Source of the DNA: Corylus avellana
Taxonomy: Eukaryota > Streptophyta > Magnoliopsida > Fagales > Betulaceae
Reading direction: 5' to 3'
NCBI RefSeq assembly: GCF_901000735.1
Contig: NC_081550.1
Span: 5,789,207-5,853,206 of the forward strand
Length of the DNA stretch: 64,000 nucleotides
The position numbers and the translations under genes are program-made. The first letter of the stretch is position 1. The number at the start of each line of letters is the position of its first letter. This document shows positions 45,538 through 59,430 of this stretch, piece after piece. The notes under the pieces are model-generated. The model saw only the letters and a list, made by a program, of their open reading frames with translations, searched no databases and was not told where the DNA came from.

Positions 45538-48192
45538 AGTGACTTAAGAGTGTGTGTTTTTTATCCTAATCAAATATGGGAAAAGATTAGAAGAAAAAAA
45601 AAATCAAAAAATGTATGAGTTTTCAATAATAAACTCAAAACGGAAAAAACAACTCAAAAAATAAAACCAACAAATAAAAAATAAGACATAAAAAAGTCGT
45701 ACAAGACAGTTACATAAGCAAAGCTACTTAAAGTAATTCTTGGTTCAGTTGTAGTGATTATAAAAATATCAAGTGGATAATCAGGTGGAGCTGGACCCAC
45801 AAATTAATTTGATTGGCTCCGCTGGTCAACCTTTCTATCGTGGGAATCTAATGCTCTTCACCACAACAACGATTGGACGGCGTGAAACCCACGAAGCCGC
45901 CATTTTTCTTTGACTGGAACGCGTTGCAAGTATAATTTATTTATTTATTGCTGCGCAACTCCTCAAAAGTCAAAAGTCATGCAAAACAGTTGCATGGATT
46001 GCGTCCCCTTTCGTAGTCAAATTTTGTATTCACTCACGCAAATTTAGACGTACGGATGATTGGGATTTTATTATTACATACACAAATTAACATGTACGGA
46101 AGAGATATGTCTTGTAATTCACGGAAAATAATTCTTTTCGTTTTAAATAAAATAGAAAGTATTTATTTAGCGTATTTAAAAGAGTAATATTGTCTTTATT
46201 TTTTGGACAAATTTATCTTCCTAAATGTACTAAATGAATACTTTCCATTAAATTTGAAAGGGAGAGATACGGTTTTCGTGATCCACACGCTTGTCAGAAA
46301 GTAGGGCGTTAAAAAAAATGTAAATAAAGAAAACGGTGAGAGCTCCTAGTTTTTGATTAGGGATCCCTTTTATCATTAAAAAAAAAAAAAAAAAAGTTCT
46401 TAAATCATGAAATTTAGACCGTTTTCAAGTATCGAACAAGTTGAAAAAAGTTACCTATTAAACATATGACATGTTATAGTTAAAAATTGAGTATAATTTT
46501 ATTAAATTTTTGCCTTTTATGTTGTCGAAAAGCTTTGAGCAATAAATTGTCAAACATTTTAAAATAAATTTTTTTTAGGTGGTCTTAATAACATATCATT
46601 TTTTTAATAAGTGGTATCTTTCGAGCCGTTTGAATTTTTCACTCTAAAATATATAGCAAGTACAAATTTTGAAAGGAGATAAATGAAAAATGGAAAAGTG
46701 AAGTGTCTCATTAATATTCTATGAATTGCTTGTACTATGAATTGCTGGAAAAGTGAAGTCTCTCATTAATATTCTATGAATTGCTTGTACTATGAATTGC
46801 TTGTGCTATAAAGTAAAGTGTCTCATTAATACTCTATGAATTAGCTCCTACTCTTGTAGGAGTCTAGGACCAGTTTTCCTAATTCTCACGCTTGTCAGAA
46901 AGTAGAGCATTAGGGAAAAAAAAAGAAAAAAAAAAAGAAGAAAGGCTTTGTTTGATAAGTGTTTTTCCATGATTTTGGCACTCTATTCAACTCACTTTTT
47001 TTTTTCTTTAATATTTTTATTTTTATTTTTTTACTTCACATCTATTATTTTTTATTACTATTTAAATAAAAAAATTACTACAAAATAAAATCTTTTCATT
47101 TTTTTATATCAAGCATTCTTACTTTTTCTTTTTTTTAAAAAAAAATTTTTACTTTTTTTCACATTAATTACTTTTTGTTACAGTATCGAACCAAAACCAA
47201 AATAAAATCGTTTACCAAACAAACCCAAAATGGTGAGAGCTCCTAGATTTTATTAGGATCTCTTTTATCATTTTTTTTTTTTAAAAAAAAAAAGGTTATT
47301 TAATTACGAAATTTAGACCGTTTTCAAGTGTCAAACGCCTTTGAAAAAGTTACCTAATAAACATATGATAAGTTATAGTTAAAAATTGAGTATATTTTTA
47401 TAAGATTTTTGTTTTTTATGTTATAGAAAAGTTTTGAATGAAAAACTGTCTTTTGATTTTCTAAGCATTTTAGAAATTAAATTTTTTTTGGGTGGTCTTA
47501 ATAACATGTCATCTTTTTAGTTGGTGATATTTTTCAACCCGTTTGAAATTGTAGGAATCTTAATCCGTATTTTTCACTCTAGAATAATACTCTAGATAAA
47601 TGGTATTTTTTCATTTCTCATATATTTCCTACCTCTCATATATATAAAATTTATTATTAAATTTATACGACCCACATGATTCAATATATATATACATATA
47701 TATAGCAAATAGCAAATTTGAGAAGGAAATAAATGAAAAATGGAAAAGTGAAGTGTCTCATTAATACTCTCTGAATTGCTTGTCGTCTTGTAGGAGTCCC
47801 ACTTTCACCTACATGGGAAAATTAATTAAACGAAAACTCCGCTAACCCATAAAATCCTATAAATAAAAAAGAAAGTATTACAGTCGGAAAGGAATTATGA
47901 AAAACCAAGCTATAGAAACCTCTCTCTCTCTCTCTTTTTCTTTTTCCACGTTTTCTCACACACCAAACGCACAAATTCTCAAAAGCGTGGAAATATTGAA
48001 AACTTATAATCTCTACACTTCATCAAAGGCTTCATAAGTTTGTGTATAGTTAGCATTTCATTGAATATTCTTTCCAGAACTCCAAGAGTTGTTCATGATC
48101 ATTTTGCTAAGCTGGGTGACAAAACTTTTCAGCATATAGTGAGGATTTAAAAAAAAAACTTGAGGTTTTGGTGACGGGTGGAGGAGTAAAAA
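45538..48192 (+). promoter_or_regulatory. Upstream and 5' UTR region of PDR copy B
   Basis: Homologous to 15885-18636, but with an internal tandem duplication: the block CTTGTCAGAAAGTAG, GGTGAGAGCTC, TTTAGACCGTTTTCAAGT appears at about 46287-46625 and again at 46887-47545, where copy A has it once. The site equivalent to the copy A TATA box reads TATAGAAA (47911-47918). The CT-rich leader and the sequence just before the ATG are conserved. Confidence 0.65.
47911..47918 (+). promoter_or_regulatory. Degraded TATA site of PDR copy B
   Basis: TATAGAAA stands where copy A has TATATAAA; the surrounding leader is otherwise alike. Confidence 0.45.
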
Positions 48193-51100
48193 ATGGCGGC
48201 GGCATTGGCCGAAGACGACTTGGCGAGGCAGACGAGTAGTAGGAGTTGGCGATCGGCGAGTGTGAGAGAGATGTGGAATGAACCGGACGTGTTTCAGAGG
48301 AGCAGCCAGCGGCAGGCGGCGGACGATGAGGAGGAGCTGAAGTGGGCGGCGATAGAGAGGCTGCCGACGTATGATAGGCTGAGGACAGGGATGCTAAGAC
48401 AGNNNNNNNNNNNNNNNNNNNNNNNNNNNNNNNNNNNNNNNNNNNNNNNNNNNNNNNNNNNNNNNNNNNNNNNNNNNNNNNNNNNNNNNNNNNNNNNNNN
48501 NNAATGAAAAAATAACATTTATCTAGAGTATTGTTCTAGAGTGAAAAATACGAATTAGGATTCCTACAATTTCAAACGGGTTGAAAAATATCACCAACTA
48601 AAAAGATGACATGTTAATAAGACCACCCAAAAAAATTTCATTTCTAAAATGCTTAGAAAATCAAAAGACAGTTTTTCATTCAAAACTTTTTTACAACATA
48701 AAAAACAAAAATCTTATAAATATATACTCAATTTTTAACTATAACATGTCATATGTTTATTAGGTAACTTTTTCAAAGACGTTTGATACTTGAAAACGGT
48801 CTAAATTTCGTAATTAAATAACTTTTTTTAAAAAAAAAATGATAAAAGGGATCCTAATCAAAAACTAGGAGCTCTCACCATTTTGAGTTCGTTTGATAAA
48901 CGATTTTGTTTTGATTTTGATTCGCTACTGTAGCCAAAAAGTAATTTATGTAAAATAAAGTAAGAAATTTTTTTTTTTTTTTAAGTGAAAAAATAAAAAT
49001 GTTTGGTATGAAAAATAAAAAGATTTTGTTTTGTAGTGATTTTTTTATTTGAATAATAATAAAAAATAATTGATATGATGTAAAAAAATAAAAAAATATT
49101 AAAGAAATGAAAAGTGAATTGAACAGTGTAGAGCAAAAATCATGAAAAAGCATTTATCAAACAAAGACTTTCTTTCTTTTTTTTTTTTTTTTGGCTTTTT
49201 CCTAATGCTCTACTTTCTGACAAGCGAGTGGATTACGGAGACTGATCCTAGACTTCTACAAGAGTAGGAGCTAATTCATAGAGTATTAATGAGACACTTT
49301 ACTTTATAGCGCAAGCAATTCATAGAGTATTAGCACAAGCAATTCATAGTACGGTTAGTACCATAGAGTTATTAGCACAAGCAATTCATAGTACGGTTAG
49401 TACCATAGAGTTATTAGCACAAGCAATTCATAGTACAAGCAATTCATAGAATATTAATGAGACACTTCACTTTTCCATTTTTCATTTATCTCCTTTCAAA
49501 ATTTGTACTTGCTATATATTTTAGAGTGAAAAATTCAAACGGCTCGAAAGATACCACTTATTAAAAAAATGATACATTATTAAGACCACCCAAAAAAAAT
49601 TTATTTTTAAAATGTTTGACAATTTTTTGCTCAAAGCTTTTCGAAAACATAAAAGGCAAAAATTTAATAAAATTATACTCAATTTTTAACTATAACATGT
49701 CATATGTTTAATAGGTAACTTTTTTCAACTTGTTCGATACTTGAAAACGGTCTAAATTTCATAATTTAAGAACTTCTTTTTTTTTTTTTTTTTTAATGAT
49801 AAAAGGGATCCCTAATCAAAAACTAGGAGCTCTCACCGTTTTCTTTATTTACATTTTTTTTTAACGCCCTACTTTCTGACAAGTGTGTGGATTACGAAAA
49901 CCGTATCTCTCCCTTTCAAATTTAATGGAAAGTATTCATTTAGTACATTTAGGAAGATAAACTTGTCCAAAAAATAAAAACAATATTACTCTTTTAAATG
50001 CGCTAAATAAATACTCCCAATTTTATTTAAAACGAAAAGAATTATTTTCCGTGAATTACAAGAGATATCTCTTCCGTACATGTTAATTTGTGTATGTAAT
50101 AATAGAATCCCAATCATCCGTACGTCTAAATTTGCGTGAGTGAATACAAAATTTGACTACGAAAGGGGACGCAATCCATGCAACTGTTTTGCATGACTTT
50201 TGACTTTTGAGGAGTTGCGCAGCAATAAATAAATAAATAAATTATACTTGCAACGCGTTCCAGTCAAAGAAAAATAGTGGCTTCGTGGGTTTCACGCCTT
50301 CCAATCGTTGTTGTGGTGAAGAGCATTAGATTCCCACGATAGAAAGGTTGACCAGCGGAGCCAATCAAATTAATTTGTGGGTCCAGCTCCACCTGATTAT
50401 CCACTTGATATTTTTATAATCACTACAACTGAACCAAGAATTACTTTAAGTAGCTTTGCTTATGTAACTGTCTTGTACGACTTTTTTATGTCTTATTTTT
50501 TATTTGTTGGTTTTATTTTTTGAGTTGTTTTTTCCGTTTTGAGTTTATTATTGAAAACTCATACATTTTTTGATTTTTTTTTTCTTCTAATCTTTTCCCA
50601 TATTTGATTAGGATAAAAAACACACACTCTTAAGTCACTACAAAAAAAAAAAAAAAAAAAATCACTAAAAAAGGTCATTTTAAAGTTCAACCAACACTAT
50701 TTTTTAATAGCGTCAGTTGAACAGTAAATCATCATTAATTAATGACTACTAAAAAGTGTTCACTATTCAATCGTCATTAATTGGTGATGGTTGAACAGTA
50801 ATCCATTCAACCATCATTAAGTGGTTGAACAATAAATCGTCATTAATTAATGACAGTTGAATAGTGTTCACTATTTGTAAAGTCAGATAATTTGAATATT
50901 TTCTACCTTACTTTAATCAAGCATAGGCTAATGATATTTATAATCTAAAGCGTTACAATTCAAATATATAAACTCTCTTTGAGATAAGAGATAATGTAAT
51001 CTATCTATAGAGTTTCAAATATGTAATTTATCATAATCTAAAATACAGCTTGTTATCTTGAGTCTGTTGGGATAAGACTGAAAATTATCTTATGAGAGTA

Positions 51101-54100
51101 TTTATCCTTTACACTCCCCCTCAAGCTCAATGGGGGTGTAACAACTTTGAGCTTGTCTCGTAGATTTGAAAACCGGATTGAAGATAAAGGCTTGGTAAAG
51201 ATATCTACAACTTGGTCTTTGGATGAGATAAACTGAATGTCTAGAGATTTTGAAGCTACCATATCCCTAACAAAATAAAAGTCGATCTCCACATGTTTGG
51301 TTCGAGCATGAAAAACAGGATTGGATGAGAGATACTTGGCGCTTATGTTGTTACACCACAAGGCTGGAAGATGGGAGACAGGGATCCCTAGTTCGCATAA
51401 AAGAGATTTTAACCATGATAATTCTGCTGCTGTGTTTGCTAGTGCCTTGTATTCAGCTTCCGTACTTGACCGAGCCACTGCTGTTTACTTTTTAGAACTC
51501 CATGAAACAAGATTTTTTCTTAGAAAAANNNNNNNNNNNNNNNNNNNNNNNNNNNNNNNNNNNNNNNNNNNNNNNNNNNNNNNNNNNNNNNNNNNNNNNN
51601 NNNNNNNNNNNNNNNNNNNNNNNNNNNNCTACTAACACACATAGCCAAGTAGTTTTTGTTAGAATATATGATTATAATCAGATTTAATTGTATTCAAATC
51701 ATTCTGATTACATATCATCTCACATCTTTTAGATAATCAGATTTGATTGATTTGATATTATGTCCACCTATTATATTTGTATCATCTTCACCTACCCCAA
51801 TTCTCTTATAAATAGGAGTAATTTGTAACATAAATCAATCGAGTAATAAAAGTAAAAATGTAGACCTATTGGACTATTGTCTAGTGGTGGACGAATGTGT
51901 CAAACACTGATCCACCTGTAAATCTTTTGTCTTTGTTTTCTTTATTTCCTTATTTCTTCAGTTTTGACATGTATTCAATGAACAGGTAACTGGGAAAGTC
52001 ACCTACTGTGGTCATGAATTCAATGAATTTGTACCTGAAAGAACCAGTGCTTACATTAGCCAGCATGATCTCCATTATGGTGAGATGACTGTTCGTGAGA
52101 CATTAGATTTCTCCGGACGTTGTCTAGGAGTTGGTACCAGGTATGAAATGCTGTCAGAGTTGTCTAGACGGGAGAAAGAGGGGGGAATTAATCCAGACCT
52201 GGAGATTGATGCCTTCATGAAAGCTACAGCTATGGCCGGACAGGAGACAAGTTTGACCACAGATTATGTTCTCAGGGTTCGTCACTTAGCTTGTTGGTTC
52301 ATTTTTTTTTTCTTGTATGCTATATAACTCACGGGTTTCCAATGCAGATACTTGGATTGGATATCTGTGCTGATATCATGGTGGGAGATGACATGAGAAG
52401 GGGTATTTCTGGTGGACAGAAGAAGCGTGTAACTACTGGTATGTGTTAATAACATACAATTTTTTTGAGGGATCTTCATATAGGAAGAATTTCCCGCATA
52501 ATACTGTAAATCACTTGTCCGAAAAACTTAAGCTGAGAAGAAATGTTAACACGACTTCAGTTCTAATACTATATTAAATAACTACTTGTCCCAAAAGTTG
52601 AAGTAGGTACAAACATGTTAGGACATTTGTTCTGATACGATGTTAAATCAATACTTATCTCAAAAGCTTAAGCTGATAGGAAATGGGAAACACGAAGTTT
52701 GCTAGTTTCACACTCTGAAATTTGATATGTGTGATAAATAATTTCTATAATTGTCCTAGATGTTGAAAATTAATTTTCGAGTTAATATGTGTAAGAAATC
52801 CATTCTGGCTATTTGATTTATGTTATTTTGTAATCTTCTTACACTAGCTGTCAATGGGGATTGAAAATAGAAGACAGAAAACTATTTGTGAATTTTAAGC
52901 TGGAAGTGTTTGTATTGAATGCAGGAGAAATGTTGGCTGGACCAGCAAAAGCATTACTCATGGATGAAATATCAACGGGGCTGGACAGCTCCACTACGTT
53001 TCAAATTGTCAAGTTCATGAAGCAGATGGTTCATGTCATGGATATCACCATGGTCATCTCTCTCTTGCAGCCTGCGCCTGAGACCTTCGATCTTTTTGAT
53101 GACATCATTCTTCTTTCCAATGGCCAGATTGTCTACCAGGGTCCGTGTGAGAATGTTCTTGAGTTCTTTGAACATACAGGCTTCAAATGTCCAGAGAGGA
53201 AAGGTGTTGCAGACTTTCTGCAGGAAGTAACTTCCAAGAAGGACCAGGAACAATACTGGTTCAAAAGGAACCAACCTTATAGATATATCTCGGTATCCGA
53301 GTTTGTAAGGGCCTTTAACTCCTTTCACATTGGCCAACAACTCTCTGAAGATTTGAGAATTCCTTATGATAAATCCAGTGCCCATCCTGCTGCTTTGGTG
53401 AGAGAAAAGTATGGGATCTCCAACATGGAACTCTTCAAGGCTTGCTTCTCTAGGGAATGGCTACTGATGAAGCGCAACTCATTCATATATATATTCAAAA
53501 CTACTCAGATAACAATCATGGCTACGATCGCATTGACTGTGTTCTTAAGAACAGAAATGAAATCTGGTCAAATAGAAGATGGAGCAAAATTTTTGGGAGC
53601 ACTATTTTTCAGTCTCATTAATGTCATGTTTAATGGGCTGGCAGAACTTGCAATGACAATTTTCAGGCTTCCTGTGTTCTTCAAACAGAGAGATTTCTTA
53701 TTCTACCCTGCATGGGCTTTTGCAGTGCCCATTTGGCTGCTTCGAATTCCAATTTCACTGATGGAATCTGGTATTTGGATCATTCTTACATATTACACAA
53801 TTGGGTTTGCACCCGGGGCTAGTAGGTAAGTACTAAATATTTGTTCTCCTAATGTTAGCTTTTGGGAAAATTTCACTTACACCTAAATGTTTTAGCACTT
53901 TTGCAATCATACTCTCTTTAAAAAGTTGCAATGTTGAGTTCTCGTGTTTTAAAAGTTTGCAATGTCACCGCTCCGTTAAGATTTTCTGTTAAATTCTAAT
54001 GAAGGATGCCAAAATCTCCAAAATACCCTATCAAAAAATGCATAACTACAATCATAGAGCTTTTTTTTTTTTTTAAATTAAGGGTAAATTTTTATTTTTA

Positions 54101-57100
54101 TTAGTTTTGTAGGAGTATTAGGGACATTTCACCTATTTACCGTCTGTCCTAAACCCTAACAGTAGGGGTAGCATTGCAATCTTTTAAAACATGAGAACCT
54201 GATATTGCAACTTTTTAAATTGAGAATGATTGCAAAAGTGCCTAAACATTAGGAGTAAGTGAAGTTTTGCGTTAGCTTTTTTATGCTTAATGAACGTTGG
54301 AATATGATAGTTTGACAAATGAAAGGTTCTTCTGTTGACATATGTCCTATATGTTTAGGTTCTTCAAACAGTTCTTGGCTTTCTTTGGCGTACATCAGAT
54401 GGCACTCTGCCTCTTTCGATTCATTGCAGCCGTTGGAAGAACACAGGTTGTTGCAAATACACTTGGTACCTTTACACTACTAATGGTGTTTGTGCTTGGA
54501 GGTTTCATTGTTTCCAAAGGTTAGAATTCTTCTCTGTTCACTGTCAAGAGTATTTTGTCATCAAAGTAATTTGTTGCCTATACCCATCTAATACCAGGAT
54601 TGTTGTGAATCTTGAGAAGATTACATTGAAAAATTTCTATATAATTTCATATGTTCTAAGATATTAAATTCTCAACTTGGCACACAGATGACATTGAGTC
54701 GTGGATGATATGGGGCTACTACATTTCTCCCATGATGTATGGACAAAATGCAATTTCTATTAATGAGTTTCTTGATGACAGATGGAGCACTGTAAGTTCT
54801 TCTGAAGGATAGAAAAAATCTTTATGATTTGCAGTGAATTTTATCATCTCAATTGAATTCTCTCCACACTTGTTAAATTCAAATCTGCACTCAATGATAT
54901 ATGCTTAGTATCTTTGTTATTTCTTTTGTACAGCCTGTGCTCAACTCTAGTCAACCAACAGTTGGAAAGACCCTTCTCAAGGGAAGAGGCTTGTTTACTG
55001 AAGCATATTGGTATTGGATTTGTATAGCAGCACTCTTTGGGTTTTCTCTTCTTTTCAATTTTCTTTTCATTGCAGCCCTGACATTCTTGAAGCGTAAGTG
55101 AATACTTTGCACTTGTTATATTGGTTTTTCATATGGCAATGACATTGAGATCCATGTGCTGACTTTTTGTTGTTTCCTTTCAACTCAATGTCAGCTCTCG
55201 GAGATACCAAAGCTGTGATTCTGGATGATGAGTCCCAAAGCAAGCCCAAGCGACAATTGGAATCCAATTTAGAAGGTTTGTTACACTATACCTTTTTTTA
55301 AAAAAAATTTATTTATTTTTTTTTTTTTTATGTATAATAACTTGGATGTTTGCACTATTCTTGAAGTAGCCATTTGACATAAATGCTATGGATTATCTAT
55401 CAAATTCAAAGGTAACAAGAACCAAAGTGTAACACTACACCCCATTAACACACAATATTGTCCGCTTTTGGCTCCCCCAAACCAGACTTCCCAAGAGATC
55501 ACCCATCCTGGTACTACTCTCACTTAAGCTCGCTTAACTACAGAGTTCTAATAGGATCGTGACCATCACGGCTTTAAAACACGTTATTGTCATAAAGGGT
55601 GTAAGTATACATATAATCACATCTGCATCTCCATACTCAAGCGATGTGGGACGCCACACAAAGTCTTCACCAACCACATCATGTCTCTTCACCACTGTTG
55701 GGGCATCGAGCATCATATTAGCAAGAAAAGCATTATGTGATAATTATGGACCGTTCATCACCACTTGCACCATTCTTCATCCATGTGATCCTGCTGTAGT
55801 ACTAATTTTACTGCATATGCCTTTAAATCTAGAATGCTAGCGCCACCATCACATTATTTTGCTAGTCTAATAATAACAACCATTACAGGTATTGATATGC
55901 AAGTGAGAAATGCTCAAGGAACTGCCAGCTCTGTTCAAACTAAACGAGGAATGGTTTTGCCTTTCCAACCCCTTTCACTTGCTTTCAACCATGTGAATTA
56001 CTATGTTGATATGCCAGCAGTAAGTCACTTTTTTAGCAGGAATATATATTGAAGTGTTTTTCTTCATATTTAAAGAACAGAAATAATACAAAAAAATAAA
56101 CATTTCTTTGATGTTTCTTAAGAACTTTGTCTTCTTTTCAGGAAATGAAGAGCCAGGGGGTTGATGAGACCCGACTACAGCTGCTGCGAGATGTTAGTGG
56201 AGCTTTCCAACCTGGTATATTGACAGCATTAGTTGGTGTCAGTGGTGCTGGAAAGACTACCTTAATGGATGTCTTAGCAGGAAGAAAGACTGGTGGATAT
56301 ATTGAAGGAAGTATTAGCATCTCTGGTTACCCAAAGAACCAAGCCACATTTGCTAGGGTCAGCGGTTATTGTGAACAAAATGACATCCATTCCCCGTATG
56401 TTACTGTCTATGAATCTCTGGTACACTCTGCCTGGCTGCGTCTTGCTTCGGATGTAAAGAAAGAAACACGAAAGGCATGTTTGTCAAACTGATTATCATA
56501 TTACTCTATAGTTTGTTTTGAATATGAGAAACTGAATCAGATGGACAATAAAGTTGATAGGTGATTTTCTTGATTCTTATAGATGTTTGTCGATGAAGTT
56601 ATGGAGTTGGTTGAGCTTAACTCATTGAGGAATGCTCTAGTTGGACTTCCAGGAATTGATGGTCTTTCAACTGAGCAGAGAAAGAGGCTCACCATTGCCG
56701 TGGAGTTGGTTGCTAGCCCCTCCATCATCTTTATGGATGAGCCTACATCAGGCCTTGATGCTAGAGCTGCTGCTATAGTCATGCGTACTGTAAGAAACAC
56801 GGTGGATACAGGACGAACTGTTGTTTGCACAATTCACCAACCGAGCATGGACATATTTGAATCATTTGATGAGGTATGGTTTATTTAGCTTGTTCAATCC
56901 ATTATATGTTCTTGTATGCTGTTACATCATTTCATGTGTTCATATTGTCCTATGATTGCAGCTCTTCTTGATGAAAAGGGGAGGACAAGCAATTTATGCC
57001 GGACCTCTTGGTCTCCATTCTCACAAACTTGTTGAATACTTTGAGGTGAGTTCCCATTTTTCTTGAATGCTTGATTCCAGTTGTTCTTGTTGTATAGTCA

Positions 57101-59131
57101 AGAAATCTTTTGACACCAAATTCCATAAAACACTTAGCTGAACTTCTTTCCAACATGTTTTTGTTGAAGCTTCCAGCAGTCTATTGTCATACTATTGCTA
57201 GTTCTAGTTGCATTATCAATGTTGGATCCCTTTAATGAGAAACTCCTTTTCTTGAATTAGATTGTTCAATTCAGACTATTCTTGACAATTTTTAAGGATT
57301 ATGAAGCTTGTTCTCCAAATTTTCTAAGCACAAGTTTGACTAATATTAAGAATTTTTTCCAGGCTATCCCAGGGGTTCCCAAGATCAAAGAAGGATACAA
57401 TCCTGCTACCTGGATGTTAGAGGTCAGTTCTACTGCAGTTGAGGCTCAACTTGACATTGATTTTGCAGAAGTTTATGCCAACTCTGACCTTTACCGGTGA
57501 GTAATATGAGGATTTTGTTTGTTTTATTCTCTCTTCTATGGCCAACCTGTCTGCATCTGTACTGATTTGTCACTGAATTTTTCTTTTCAAATCTTCAGGA
57601 GAAATCAGGAACTTATCAAGGAGCTAAGCACTCCCCAACCAGGTTCCCAGGATCTTTACTTCCCCACACAGTACTCTCAAAGCTTTATAACTCAGTGCAA
57701 GGCTTGTTTCTGGAAGCAGCATTGGTCATACTGGAGAAACTCACAGTACAATGCAATTCGATTTTTCATGACGATTGTTATTGGTATTCTTTTTGGTGTC
57801 ATCTTCTGGAGCAAAGGAGACAAGATGTAAGTCTAAAATTTTTCATACTAAATTTCATTTCCTTTTGTTTCTATGAGTTTATGCCCCGTCTAAATTCACT
57901 TTTAAGAGTATGTTTTCTGTTTTGGGAATCAACATAGAAACAATTATTAAATCACTGCTTATCCCAAAAGCTTAAGCTTACAAGAATGGATGTGTTTGAT
58001 CATTTAATTAATATTCTAACAATAATATCGTACTTCTTGTTTCTTACCGGCAATTTGGGTACTTATATGAAATCATTTGCATCTTATTTTGTCAATAGAC
58101 ACAAACAGCAAGACCTGACTAATCTATTGGGAGCTACATATGCTGCTGTTTTTTTCCTTGGAGCTACCAATGCTTCTGCTGTGCAATCTGTGGTGGCAGT
58201 AGAGAGAACTGTCTTTTACCGTGAAAGAGCAGCTGGAATGTACTCAGAGTTGCCTTATGCATTTGCTCAGGTAAGAGATTGGAAGTTGTTCTGAGTTAAT
58301 CAAATATTTTGTTCTCTTGAAAGAATATATAAATGCATTCTGTATATATTCTGATGGGCAACATTTTTGCTGCAGGTGGCTATTGAGACAATTTATGTTG
58401 CAATTCAAACGTTTGTGTATTCTCTTCTTCTATACTCAATGATTGGATTCCACTGGAAGCTGGAAAAGTTCTTGTATTTCTACTACTTCATGTTCATGTG
58501 CTTTACATACTTCTCAATGTATGGGATGATGGTTGTTGCACTCACTCCGGGCCATCAAATTGCTTCAATTGTCATGTCCTTTTTCTTGAGCTTTTGGAAC
58601 TTGTTCTCTGGTTTCCTCATCCCTAGGCCGGTACGTAATTTCAAAACCAAATCTTATTTTCATCGTCGTCATGCACGACAAAATCAAACCATCCACATCG
58701 GAACAATAGAAACAGAAACGCTATTCGAACTCCTTTTACACTTTTAATTGCTTACTCTCTAATGTGACTGTTGTTAATTATGTCAACTTTCTAATTAGTT
58801 TTGAAATAGTCTTTCATTGTTACTGCAATTAATCATAATAGTTCATGCTTTGTCACTGCAGATGATCCCCATATGGTGGAGGTGGTACTACTGGGCTTCC
58901 CCAGTTGCTTGGACAATCTATGGACTTTTCACATCTCAAGTTGGTGACAAGAAGAATTTACTTGAAATTCCTGGTTCAGAACCAAAGGCTGTAGATGAAT
59001 TCGTTAAGGACTACTTGGGTTTTGACCATGACTTTCTTGTCCCTGTAGTCTTTGCCCATATTGGTTGGGTGGTCCTCTTCTTCTTTGTCTTTGCCTACGG
59101 CATCAAATTCCTTAACTTCCAAAAGAGATGA
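48193..59131 (+). CDS. Full-size ABCG/PDR transporter, copy B (incomplete in assembly)
   Basis: Paralog of the gene at 18637. Exon 1 (48193-48402) is cut by a gap, and the end of exon 1 plus exons 2-4, including the first Walker A loop, are absent. Remaining exons: 51986-52276, 52348-52438, 52925-53825, 54359-54519, 54688-54791, 54934-55093, 55195-55275, 55889-56019, 56142-56474, 56583-56873, 56962-57045, 57363-57496, 57599-57826, 58099-58270, 58376-58630, 58862-59131. All lengths and phases equal those of copy A and no stop is seen. Amino-acid differences are few (exon 1 LAEDDLA versus LTGEDLA, VREMW versus VGEMW; about three changes in the 901-bp exon). It may well be a functional gene, missing sequence only through assembly failure. 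The GC donor at 56475 is conserved. Confidence 0.88.
48403..48502. other. Assembly gap, 100 N
   Basis: It cuts exon 1 of PDR copy B. Left flank is PDR coding, right flank is inverted upstream DNA. Confidence 0.99.
48503..51528. repeat. Inverted copy of 44647-47612, probably a misplaced contig
   Basis: The reverse complement of the copia tail (RNase H end on the minus strand at 51053-51478, 3' LTR at about 50876-51113) and PDR upstream region, bounded on both sides by 100-N gaps inside the PDR gene. Differences include an extra repeated CAAGCAATTCATAGTACGGT-type motif at 49321-49440. It has no place between PDR exons 1 and 5 and most likely represents the alternative haplotype or a misassigned contig. 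Confidence 0.85.
51529..51628. other. Assembly gap, 100 N
   Basis: The sequence resumes at CTACTAAC, the same base of intron 4 (21176) where copy A changes from repeated to single sequence. Confidence 0.99.
53864..54271. mobile_element. Mutator-type MITE in PDR intron 7 (copy B)
   Basis: Orthologous to 23412-23813, with the same 9-bp flank TTAGCTTTT at 53855-53863 and 54272-54280. It is more diverged than the exons and contains an extra T-run near 54060. Confidence 0.83.
55428..55720 (-). mobile_element. Cassandra-type LTR in PDR intron 11 (copy B)
   Basis: Orthologous to 24942-25230. The 5S-like part keeps GGATGGGTGATC and GAGAGTAGTACC better than copy A does. Minus strand. Confidence 0.82.
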
Positions 59132-59260
59132 GGAACTTTCTTGTACACCAGAGAAGCTTTTTTTTTTTATTAAAAAAAAATTTAATGAGTGCACCATGGA
59201 AGCCTTAGAATGTAGAGATTTACATATAGATATATAGTTGAGTCTAGCTACAAGAAGATG

Positions 59261-59430
59261 GAAAATGCTAGGCTTACAAACATATTTTGCAAAAAAAATT
59301 TTACAAAGTGATGTGGCACAACATGATTGGGTTTCTCAAAATTTGAATTTATCTCATATCCAATCATATTGTGCAACATCAGTTTGTAAAATTTTTTTTA
59401 TAAAAATTTGTTTGTAAGCCTAGTATTCCT
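59261..59430. mobile_element. Short MITE downstream of PDR copy B
   Basis: Same insertion as 28755-28925, with inverted AATGCTAGGCTTACAAACA ends. Confidence 0.75.

Larger units (their letters stand above)
44647..47612. repeat. Arm 1 of an inverted duplication with 48503-51528
   Basis: The RNase H end of copia, its 3' LTR, the CACTA relic and the PDR copy B upstream region recur in reverse orientation at 48503-51528 with a few differences (for example one residue, GAKYL versus SAKYL, in the RNase H end). Confidence 0.92.

Noticed and set aside
48503..51528. A second solo copia insertion on the minus strand
   Set aside because: Its non-copia flank is also the inverted PDR upstream region, and it abuts two 100-N gaps, so it is one inverted block and not a separate insertion.
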